Assembly (NCBI GenBank): GCA_001557035.1
Contig: LSKJ01000866.1
Coordinates: 1-6,616, forward strand
Direction of reading: 5' to 3'
DNA from: Rhodospirillaceae bacterium CCH5-H10
GTDB lineage: Bacteria; Pseudomonadota; Alphaproteobacteria; Reyranellales; Reyranellaceae
DNA length: 6,616 nt
The notes under the pieces were generated by a model. The model was given only the letters and a program-made list of their open reading frames with translations, did no database searches and had not been told where the DNA came from. Position numbers and translations under genes: made by a program. Shown piece after piece: positions 1 to 6,616 of this stretch. Position 1 is the first letter of the stretch; every line of letters starts with the position of its first letter.

Positions 1-493
1 ATTCGTAGGGCTCCGCGACGGTGCCGCTGAAGTACTTGCCCTTGTGGTCGTAGCGATGGCGGTGGAAGGCGTCGAACATCAGGCCGACCGCCTCCTCGAC
101 CATGTCGCGGCGGCCCTCGAAATCCTTGCCGAGGCCCACGAACTCGTAGGGCCGATAACCCGAGCCGATGCCCAGCATGACCCGGCCGTTCGACAGGATG
201 TCGACGAAGTTGGCGTTCTCCACGACCCGGATCGGGTCGTAGAGCGGCAGCGTGATCACGCCGGAGGCCAGCTTGATGCGGCTGGTCTTCGCGGCGAGAT
301 AGGCCATGTAAGCGAAGCAGTCCGGCATGATGCCGTAGCTCGTCGAGAAATGGTGCTCGGCGATCCACGCCGTGTCGTAGCCAAGCCGTTCCGCTTCGAC
401 GATCTCGTCGGTGGTGCGCGCGTGCACCGCACGATGCGGATAGGGCTCTTCCTTCGGATTGGCGTGCGACGTGAAGAGGATACCGAATTCCAT
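1..493 (-). CDS. LLM-class flavin-dependent oxidoreductase (luciferase-like), 3' end outside window
   Basis: N-terminal 164 residues of a bacterial-luciferase-like TIM-barrel monooxygenase. Such enzymes use reduced FMN or F420 to oxidise organic substrates in the cytoplasm; the substrate cannot be told here. Visible family signatures are the N-terminal strand MEFGILFTSH, AEHHF at residues 45-49, the barrel-strand motif GVITLPLYDPIRVVE at 78-92 and GIGSGY at 108-113, followed by a helix beginning EGRRDMVEEAV. The ATG at 493-491 is preceded by GGGAG with a six-base spacer, which fixes the start. The reading frame is open to the window edge, so roughly half of a usual 330-380 residue protein is missing. 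It starts 15 bp after the stop of the upstream Bug-family gene on the same strand, so the two are probably co-transcribed. Family assignment is firm; flavin versus F420 use is undetermined. Confidence 0.9.
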   Translation of the reverse strand, partial: MEFGILFTSHANPKEEPYPHRAVHARTTDEIVEAERLGYDTAWIAEHHFSTSYGIMPDCFAYMAYLAAKTSRIKLASGVITLPLYDPIRVVENANFVDILSNGRVMLGIGSGYRPYEFVGLGKDFEGRRDMVEEAVGLMFDAFHRHRYDHKGKYFSGTVAEPYE

Positions 494-508
494 CGCTGTC
501 TCCCGCAG

Positions 509-1486
509 CTACTCGAGCTTGATGCCGGTATCCTTCACCACCTTGGCCCAGTTTTCGACCTCGCGGCCGCGCCATGTATCGCTCTGCGCGGGCTTGTAGA
601 GGACAGGCTCGGCACCGAGTTCCTTCAGGCGCGTGGCGACCTCGGGAATCTTCGTCGCTTTGTCGATCTCGACATAAAGCCGCTCCAGTACTTCCGGCGG
701 CGTGCCCTTGGCGGCGAGGAAGCCCTGCCAGCTGCCCGTCACGAAGTCCTTGATGCCGGCGGCCTCGATGACGGTCGGAAGATCCGGCGCCAGCTCGTTG
801 CGCTTGGCGCTCGACACCGCGAGGCCCCGCAGCTTGCCGCTCTTCACGTGCGGCAAGGTGGCGATCATGCCGTTGAACAGCGCGTCGGCATGGCCGCCCG
901 CGACCTGCTGGATCGCCTCGGCGCCGCCCTTCATCGGGATGAAGGTGATCTTGAGGCCGAGCGAATGGGCGAACAGCGCGCCGGCGAGATGCGGCGCGCT
1001 GCCGAGGCCGGCGGTCGCATAGTTGAGCTTGTCCGGATTGGCCTTGGCATAGGCGATCAGTTCGGCCGCGGTCTTGTAGGGACGGTCGGGCGCGGCGGCG
1101 AGGAGGTGCGGCGTGTAGGCGAGCACCGTGACGGCGTTGAAGTCCCTGGTGACATCGAACGGCAGCTTCATCACCGACGGCGAGATCGTGAGGTTGCCGA
1201 GGTCGGTCAGCACCACCGTGTAGCCGTCGGGCGCCGACTTCGCGATCATGTCGACGGCGATGTTGCCGTTGGCGCCGGTGCGGTTCTCGACCACGACGGA
1301 CTGGCCGAGGGCCGCCTGCAGGTGCGGCTGGAGCAGGCGCGCGAGGATGTCGGACGTGCCGCCCGGCGCGTAGGGAATGATGATCCGGATCGGCTTGTTG
1401 GGAAAACCCTGGGCCCAGGCGTTGGTCACGATCGCCGGAGCGGCCATCGTTGCGGCAGTCAAGGTGAGAAGGTGTCGGCGGCGCAT
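509..1486 (-). CDS. Tripartite tricarboxylate transporter (TTT) substrate-binding protein, Bug family
   Basis: A 325-residue periplasmic solute-binding protein, the usual length for the Bug/TctC family, which binds carboxylates and other small organics. The start MRRRHLLTLTAATMAAP is a signal peptide with an Arg-rich, Tat-like n-region and a likely cleavage after AWA (residues 23-25). Family hallmarks follow in order: PNKPIRIIIPYAPGGTSD (29-46), ENRTGANGNIA (67-77), DGYTVV (87-92), YATAGLGSAPHLAGALF (156-172), the segment containing AIQQVAGGHADALF (191-204) and GKLRGLAVSSAKR (217-229). The ATG at 1486-1484 is chosen because a signal peptide begins there and GGGAG lies six bases upstream; a longer open frame to 1678 has no such support. 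No TctA or TctB membrane subunit is present, so this is an orphan receptor within the window, which is common for this family. It is followed by the LLM oxidoreductase gene; the ligand is unknown. Confidence 0.93.
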   Translation of the reverse strand: MRRRHLLTLTAATMAAPAIVTNAWAQGFPNKPIRIIIPYAPGGTSDILARLLQPHLQAALGQSVVVENRTGANGNIAVDMIAKSAPDGYTVVLTDLGNLTISPSVMKLPFDVTRDFNAVTVLAYTPHLLAAAPDRPYKTAAELIAYAKANPDKLNYATAGLGSAPHLAGALFAHSLGLKITFIPMKGGAEAIQQVAGGHADALFNGMIATLPHVKSGKLRGLAVSSAKRNELAPDLPTVIEAAGIKDFVTGSWQGFLAAKGTPPEVLERLYVEIDKATKIPEVATRLKELGAEPVLYKPAQSDTWRGREVENWAKVVKDTGIKLE

Positions 1487-1556
1487 GCTTCGCTCCCATA
1501 AGTATTTGTTTTGCCGACACTTTAGGGGGCAGGCTGGCTGAACACCAGTAATCCGC

Positions 1557-1587
1557 TTGACTTCGCTGCGCTGCACCATCATATACG
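1557..1587 (+). promoter_or_regulatory. Weak sigma-70-like promoter candidate for the helicase gene (distal)
   Basis: TTGACT at 1557-1562 matches five of six bases of the -35 consensus. The AT-rich CATATACG follows; taking TATACG (1582-1587) as -10 gives a long 19-base spacer, while CATATA (1580-1585) gives 17 bases but a poor match. If real, the helicase mRNA would carry a leader of about 190 bases including both hairpins. Position and -35 match are seen; function is inferred. Confidence 0.3.
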
Positions 1588-1591
1588 CGCC

Positions 1592-1611
1592 AGCCCGCAG
1601 GTTGGCGGGCT
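1592..1611 (+). other. Hairpin in helicase leader
   Basis: AGCCCGC (1592-1598) and GCGGGCT (1605-1611) form a perfect seven-bp stem with a six-base loop. Neither strand has a U-run after it, so it does not look like an intrinsic terminator. It could be a leader structure or a protein-binding site. Confidence 0.35.
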
Positions 1612-1651
1612 TACAAAGATTTCTCGCGATCGCGCGACGCGCCCCATTCAC

Positions 1652-1679
1652 TTGTGACGGCGCCTCATCCCGAGACAAT
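1652..1679 (+). promoter_or_regulatory. Weak sigma-70-like promoter candidate for the helicase gene (proximal)
   Basis: TTGTGA (1652-1657) and GACAAT (1674-1679) each match four of six consensus bases with a 16-base spacer. Transcription would begin near 1686 and give a leader of about 100 bases. It is no stronger than chance in this length of sequence and is listed as an alternative to the distal candidate. Confidence 0.25.
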
Positions 1680-1744
1680 CCCCCAGGACAAGAGCCGTCC
1701 CAGCCGCGCGCGGGAACGGGCCTAACGCCGCCACAGATGCGCGT

Positions 1745-1765
1745 GCCCGGGATGGCATGCCGGGC
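1745..1765 (+). promoter_or_regulatory. Hairpin next to the helicase ribosome-binding site
   Basis: GCCCGG (1745-1750) pairs with CCGGGC (1760-1765) around a nine-base loop that includes most of the palindrome GGCATGCC (1754-1761). The stem ends eight bases before the Shine-Dalgarno AAGGA (1773-1777) of the GTG-initiated helicase. Such placement could influence ribosome access; this is inferred from position only. Confidence 0.35.
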
Positions 1766-1783
1766 GGCAAGTAAGGATTTTCA

Positions 1784-3655
<1,872 letters not shown>

Positions 3656-4585
3656 CTAGAGAATTCCTTCCTCGCGGAAGATTTCCAGACATTTAGAAAG
3701 AGCGCGCTCATATCGGGCGCGCTCTTTCGCTATCGAGGTCTCGTCCCAGTCGAAGAAGCCGCCCCTGGTCTTGAAGCCGATGCGACCCTGGTCGACGTTG
3801 CGCTGCAGGACTGGTGGCGGCCCATCGGAATTGTTGAGATCGGGCCAGATGATCTTGGCGACGGCGCAGGTCGTGTCCCAGCCGGAATGTTCCTTCTGCG
3901 TGATCGGGCCGGCGGCGGCATAGCGGAAGCCGAAGGAGAGACGCACCGTCGCGTCGATGTCCTCCGGCGAGGCGACGCCTTCCTCGATCAACCACAGCGC
4001 CTCGCGCATCAGCGCGCCCTGGATCCGGTTGCCCAGGAAGCCGATCACGTCCTTTTTCACCTGGACGGGCCGCTTGCCCAACTCGCTCATGATCGCGCCG
4101 ACTTTCTCGGCCAGCGCAACGTCGGTGTGGACGGAACGCACGACCTCGACCAGCGGGATCAGGTGCGCGGGCATGAAGAAGTGCAGGCCCATCATGCGAG
4201 CCTGGGTCGCGAGCCCCTTGCCGATCTCGCTGATCGGGAAGCTCGACGAATTCGAGGTCAGTGGCACGCCGGGACGGGAGAGCTTCTCCATGTCCGCAAA
4301 TATCCTCTGCTTCAGGGCGAGGTCCTCGGTCACCGTCTCGACGGCGATGTCGATCTTCGCCCAGGGCGCTTCCTCGAGCGTCGCATAGGTCGCGAGGCCC
4401 GAGACGTCGTCCGGCTTGCCCATGGCCTTGAGCGCCCGGGCGGTGGCCGCCGGCAGCCCCTCGCGCGTCGAGGCGGAGCGCGACACGACGTCCACCTTCC
4501 AGCCGCCGCCCAGGAACATGGCGATGATCCCGACGCCCATCGTGCCTCCGCCCAGCACCAGGGCGTGTCGTTCGCTTTGCGGCAT
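3656..4585 (-). CDS. 3-hydroxyacyl-CoA dehydrogenase family protein
   Basis: A 309-residue, single-domain-pair 3HCDH protein that would oxidise a 3-hydroxyacyl-CoA or related 3-hydroxy acid in the cytoplasm. The Rossmann loop GGGTMG (12-17) is intact. Catalytic-site counterparts are SNSSS (111-115), H135 in GLHFFMP, E147 in PLVEVV and N186 in GFLGNR. The C-terminal domain shows GPITQKEHSGWD (226-237) and GRIGFKTRGGFFDW (267-280), as in 3HCDH_C. Two departures are noted: the acidic residue expected after the second strand is replaced (VVSRS, S35-R36), hinting at NADP(H), and HFFN is HFFM. Related carnitine or gulonate dehydrogenases are possible alternatives. The ATG at 4585-4583 has GGAGG seven bases upstream; a longer frame to 4639 lacks such a site. 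It is divergent from the crotonase gene across 86 bp, and its stop abuts the helicase stop. Confidence 0.9.
   Translation of the reverse strand: MPQSERHALVLGGGTMGVGIIAMFLGGGWKVDVVSRSASTREGLPAATARALKAMGKPDDVSGLATYATLEEAPWAKIDIAVETVTEDLALKQRIFADMEKLSRPGVPLTSNSSSFPISEIGKGLATQARMMGLHFFMPAHLIPLVEVVRSVHTDVALAEKVGAIMSELGKRPVQVKKDVIGFLGNRIQGALMREALWLIEEGVASPEDIDATVRLSFGFRYAAAGPITQKEHSGWDTTCAVAKIIWPDLNNSDGPPPVLQRNVDQGRIGFKTRGGFFDWDETSIAKERARYERALSKCLEIFREEGIL
3696..3728. terminator. Bidirectional intrinsic-terminator-like hairpin inside the dehydrogenase 3' end
   Basis: GAAAGAGCGCGC (3696-3707) and GCGCGCTCTTTC (3717-3728) form a perfect 12-bp stem with a nine-base loop. The arms have the A-rich/GC/T-rich order of a bidirectional rho-independent terminator, although the T-run is only three bases. 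It begins 41 bases after the helicase stop, right for ending helicase transcription. On the other strand it lies before the stop codon of the dehydrogenase, within the codons for KERARYERALSK, where termination would remove the stop. Confidence 0.6.
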
Positions 4586-4671
4586 TCCTTGTCCTCCCGT
4601 ATCGACGCGTGCCCCCTGCCGGGGCAGTATCCGGCCCAAGTTAACCGGATTTTCAACGTGGGAGAAAACGT
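4586..4671. promoter_or_regulatory. 86-bp divergent promoter region between dehydrogenase and crotonase genes
   Basis: Both flanking genes must be initiated from here or read through from outside. It contains a G+C palindrome (GCCCC 4611-4615, GGGGC 4621-4625; overlapping CTGCC-GG-GGCAG at 4616-4627) that could be an operator or a short hairpin. The compact divergent layout suggests shared control of the two genes; no regulator gene is present in the window. Confidence 0.5.
4626..4656 (-). promoter_or_regulatory. Candidate promoter for the 3HCDH-family gene
   Basis: On the minus strand TTGAAA (4656-4651) matches five of six -35 bases and GATACT (4631-4626) matches four of six -10 bases, with a 19-base spacer that is longer than optimal. 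Transcription would start about 33 bases before the ATG. The palindrome at 4616-4627 overlaps the -10 end, a plausible repressor position. This is a pattern match only. Confidence 0.35.
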
Positions 4672-5445
4672 ATGAGCGCCACCTTCAAGGACCTCGGCAT
4701 CAGCACCGAAGGCGCGGTCGGAATCGTCGAGATTCAGCGGCCGCCGCACAACTTCTTCGACAATTCGCTGATCAACCAGATCGCCGATGCCTTCGAGGCG
4801 TTCGATCGCGACGACAAGATCCGCGCCTACGTGCTGTGCGCGCAGGGCAAGTCGTTCTGCGCCGGCGCCGATTTCGCCAATCGCCCGCAGACCGGCGCGA
4901 ACGAGAGCGGCAAGCATCTCTACAAGGAAGCGACCCGCATTTTTCGTGCGAAGAAGCCGAGTGTCGGAGCGATCCAGGGACCGGCCATCGGTGGCGGTCT
5001 CGGCCTCGCGCTGGCGCCCGACTTCCGTGTCGCCGCCCCGGAGGCGCGCTTTGCTGCCAACTTCACCCGCCTGGGCTTCCATCCGGGCTTCTCGCTGACC
5101 TTCACGCTGCCGCGCCTGATCGGCCAGCAGAAGGCGAACCTGATGTTCCTGACCGGCCGCCGCGTCGGCGGTGAAGAGGCGGTGGCGTGGGGCCTGGCCG
5201 ACGTGCTGGCGCCGCTGGCCGACGTTCGCAAGGAAGCGATCAAGCTGGCGCAGGAGATCGCCGAGTCCGCGCCGCTCGCGGTGATGTCGACCCGCGAGAC
5301 GATGCGCCGTGGCTTCGCCGACGCGGCGGAAGCGGCGACCGAGCGCGAGCTGACCGAGCAGGAGTGGACGCGCAAGACCGAGGACTTCAAGGAGGGCGTC
5401 AAGTCCTACGCCGAGAAGCGCCCCGGCAACTGGAAGAACCGCTAA
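4672..5445 (+). CDS. Enoyl-CoA hydratase/isomerase (crotonase) family protein lacking both hydratase glutamates
   Basis: A 257-residue crotonase-fold protein, normal length, cytoplasmic, acting on an acyl-CoA thioester. The oxyanion-hole segments SFCAGADF (61-68) and IGGGLGLAL (106-114) are present, and the C-terminus (EGVKSYAEKRPGNWKNR) is typical. Aligned by eye without gaps to rat mitochondrial hydratase, the two catalytic glutamates (Glu144 in GGGCEL, Glu164 in FGQPE) become Gly111 and Phe131. Classical syn-hydration is therefore unlikely, and isomerase, hydrolase, dehalogenase-like or non-catalytic roles remain open. The ATG is preceded by GGGAG seven bases upstream. It is divergent from the 3HCDH-family gene and precedes an SDR gene on the same strand, which suggests a joint CoA-thioester pathway. 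Fold assignment is firm; the reaction is unassigned. Confidence 0.92.
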   Translation: MSATFKDLGISTEGAVGIVEIQRPPHNFFDNSLINQIADAFEAFDRDDKIRAYVLCAQGKSFCAGADFANRPQTGANESGKHLYKEATRIFRAKKPSVGAIQGPAIGGGLGLALAPDFRVAAPEARFAANFTRLGFHPGFSLTFTLPRLIGQQKANLMFLTGRRVGGEEAVAWGLADVLAPLADVRKEAIKLAQEIAESAPLAVMSTRETMRRGFADAAEAATERELTEQEWTRKTEDFKEGVKSYAEKRPGNWKNR

Positions 5446-5458
5446 CACCTCGGCCTTG

Positions 5459-5522
5459 GCTTTCCCCCTCCCTTCCTCCCCCGTTTGACGGGGGAGGTGC
5501 CCGAAGGGCGGAGGGGGAAGGC
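5459..5522 (+). repeat. Palindromic intergenic element with three-way-junction fold
   Basis: An outer stem (5459-5471 with 5510-5522: ten perfect pairs, then one G-U and two more pairs) encloses two hairpins. The first is CCTCCCCCGT/ACGGGGGAGG (5475-5484, 5488-5497) with loop TTG; the second is GCCC-GAA-GGGC (5499-5509). Only four bases are unpaired between helices. The segment resembles the C-rich/G-rich dispersed palindromes containing TGCCCGAAGGGCGG that I recall from alphaproteobacterial intergenic regions, so it is probably one copy of a REP-like family. It begins 13 bases after the crotonase stop and may act as a weak terminator or mRNA stabiliser; no U-run follows. Confidence 0.7.
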
Positions 5523-5561
5523 AACCGGTACGAATTAATCGCCAGCATCAGGAGCGTCTCC

Positions 5562-6365
5562 ATGGGACAGGTCTCGGGCAAGGTTGCCATCGTCACCGGC
5601 GGCGCCTCCGGCATCGGCGAGGCCTGTGCCGAAACGCTGGCGCGCGAAGGCGCGTCGGTCCTGATCACCGATATCGACGACGCCCTGGGCAAGGGCGTCG
5701 TCGAGCGCATCGCGAAGGCGGGCGGCAAGGCGCATTACGTGCGTCATGACGTGCGCGACGAAGCGGCATGGCCGGGCATCGTCGCGGAGGCCGAGAAACG
5801 CTACGGCCGGCTCGACATCATGGTGGCCAATGCCGGCATCGGCATCATGTCGCCGATCGCGACCATGACTCTCGCCGACTGGCAGCGTCAGCAGGCCATC
5901 AACCTCGACGGCGTGTTCCTCTCCATCAAGCATTCGATCCCCGCGATGAAGCACGGCGGTGGCGGTTCGATCGTGCTGATGTCTTCGGTGGCCGGCCTGC
6001 GCGGCGCGCCGGGCCTCGCGGCCTATTCGGCGACCAAGGGCGGCGTCCGTCTGCTGGCCAAGTCGGTGGCGCTGGAGCACGCGGCCGACAACATCCGCTG
6101 CAACTCCATCCATCCCGGCATCATCGCCACGCCGATCTGGGAGAAGATCCCGACCGGCGCCGAAGGCAACCGCCGCAACGCGCCGATCGATCCGCGCGAG
6201 CGTGCCGCGGCCTCGGTGCCGCTGCCGCGCGTCGGCGAGGCGCAGGACATCGCTAACGGCGTGCTGTTCCTGTGCACCGACGCGGGCAACTACATCACCG
6301 GCCAGGAGCTGGTGATCGACGGCGGCATGACCGCCGGCGGGCGTCCGACCCGGCCGTTGCAATAG
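5562..6365 (+). CDS. Classical short-chain dehydrogenase/reductase (SDR), NAD-type
   Basis: A 267-residue cytoplasmic oxidoreductase interconverting an alcohol and a ketone. The cofactor loop is TGGASGIG (12-19), and Asp37 at the end of strand two (LITDID) indicates NAD(H) rather than NADP(H). NAG (90-92) is followed by the full catalytic tetrad Asn114, Ser142, Tyr155 and Lys159 (YSATK), and HPG lies at 184-186. ITGQELVIDGGMTAGG (245-260) is the usual SDR ending. It resembles FabG-like and 3-hydroxyacyl or cyclic-alcohol dehydrogenases; the substrate is not readable. The ATG at 5562 has AGGAG seven bases upstream; the open frame continues upstream to 5187, but that part overlaps the crotonase gene in another frame and is not coding. 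The palindromic element separates it from the crotonase gene, and a DUF423 gene follows after five bases. Confidence 0.94.
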   Translation: MGQVSGKVAIVTGGASGIGEACAETLAREGASVLITDIDDALGKGVVERIAKAGGKAHYVRHDVRDEAAWPGIVAEAEKRYGRLDIMVANAGIGIMSPIATMTLADWQRQQAINLDGVFLSIKHSIPAMKHGGGGSIVLMSSVAGLRGAPGLAAYSATKGGVRLLAKSVALEHAADNIRCNSIHPGIIATPIWEKIPTGAEGNRRNAPIDPRERAAASVPLPRVGEAQDIANGVLFLCTDAGNYITGQELVIDGGMTAGGRPTRPLQ

Positions 6366-6370
6366 CCGCG

Positions 6371-6616
6371 ATGGGCGACGCGGCACGGATCTGGATCGTC
6401 GTCGCGGCGCTTAGCGGCGCGATCTCGGTCATCGTCGGCGCCTTCGCCGCGCACGGACTCGACCTGCGCACGGAAGCCGGGCTCAAGGCGAAGGAGTGGC
6501 TGCAGACCGGCAGTCACTATCAGATGGTCCATGCGCTCGCGATGCTGGGCGTCTGCGCCCTGGCTGGCGCGGAGCTGCTGAACGTGCGCCTGGCCGTCGT
6601 CGCTTTGTGGCTGTTC
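6371..6616 (+). CDS. DUF423 family small membrane protein, 3' end outside window
   Basis: The first 82 residues of a protein that matches DUF423 (YgdD/YwdK-like), a family of about 120-130 residue integral membrane proteins of unknown function. Seen here are an N-terminal hydrophobic segment (about 7-27), the conserved GAFAAHG (23-29, usually GAFGAHAL) and SHYQMVHALAML (48-59), which begins the second membrane segment, then another hydrophobic stretch from about 72. The ATG lies five bases after the SDR stop and has no clear Shine-Dalgarno site, so translation may be coupled to the SDR gene. The frame is open to the right edge. Family call is confident; function is unknown. Confidence 0.85.
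   Translation, partial: MGDAARIWIVVAALSGAISVIVGAFAAHGLDLRTEAGLKAKEWLQTGSHYQMVHALAMLGVCALAGAELLNVRLAVVALWLF

Larger units (their letters stand above)
1487..1783. other. Divergent intergenic region and helicase mRNA leader
   Basis: These 297 bp separate the minus-strand Bug gene from the plus-strand helicase gene. The Bug-proximal part (about 1497-1516) is relatively AT-rich and probably holds that gene's promoter, but I cannot pick convincing hexamers. The helicase side holds two weak promoter candidates and two GC-rich hairpins, listed separately. No convincing protein gene is seen; the open frame beginning with TTG at 1557 lacks a ribosome site and family features. No tRNA or other recognisable RNA gene is seen. 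Confidence 0.7.

Noticed and set aside
44..1501. 485-codon plus-strand open frame opposite the LLM and Bug genes
   Set aside because: It spans two well-supported genes and their intergenic gap and encodes Arg/Asp/Gly-rich sequence without recognisable domains; a GC-rich antisense artefact.
4330..5448. 372-codon minus-strand open frame opposite the crotonase gene and running into the 3HCDH gene
   Set aside because: Crosses a divergent promoter region and overlaps two clear genes; no conserved motifs.
5459..5522. Possible tRNA because of the cloverleaf-like fold
   Set aside because: Stem lengths, missing T-loop GTTC motif, absent anticodon-arm geometry and pure C/G tracts do not fit a tRNA.
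5187..5561. N-terminal extension of the SDR reading frame
   Set aside because: The extension overlaps the crotonase gene out of frame and includes the palindromic element; the SDR family start and a good AGGAG site are at 5562.

Overview
The window is GC-rich chromosomal DNA with strong third-position G/C bias, good Shine-Dalgarno sites and gene families typical of soil or freshwater Alphaproteobacteria (TTT/Bug binding protein, luciferase-like oxidoreductase, acyl-CoA enzymes, RhlE-type helicase). The lineage is an inference from composition and gene content; no rRNA or marker gene is present to fix it. I see no phage, transposase, CRISPR array, tRNA or rRNA.

Layout: (1) 1-1486, minus strand: a periplasmic Bug-family substrate-binding protein followed 15 bp later by an LLM-class flavin-dependent oxidoreductase that runs off the left edge; probably one transcript. 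(2) 1487-1783: a 297-bp divergent intergenic region with weak promoter candidates and two hairpins, forming the leader of the helicase gene. (3) 1784-3655, plus strand: a DEAD-box RNA helicase (RhlE type) with a complete core and a tail of about 225 residues dominated by a Gly-Asp-Arg-Pro-X pentapeptide repeat. (4) 3656-4585, minus strand: a 3-hydroxyacyl-CoA dehydrogenase family protein. It converges on the helicase with no base between the two stop codons, and a perfect 12-bp terminator-like hairpin lies inside its last codons. (5) 4672-6616, plus strand: a crotonase-fold protein, a compact palindromic element able to fold as a three-way junction, a classical SDR dehydrogenase, and the start of a DUF423 membrane protein that runs off the right edge.

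Functionally, the divergent dehydrogenase, crotonase and SDR genes look like a small CoA-thioester or hydroxy/oxo-acid module, but the substrate cannot be read from the sequence. The crotonase homologue lacks both hydratase glutamates, and the 3HCDH homologue has an altered dinucleotide-binding loop and an altered HFFN motif, so textbook beta-oxidation assignments should not be transferred. The Bug/LLM pair suggests uptake plus oxidation of an organic compound. Nothing here amounts to a clear new system. The best leads are the helicase repeat tail, the terminator-in-gene at the convergent junction, the catalytically divergent crotonase and the three-way-junction repeat.
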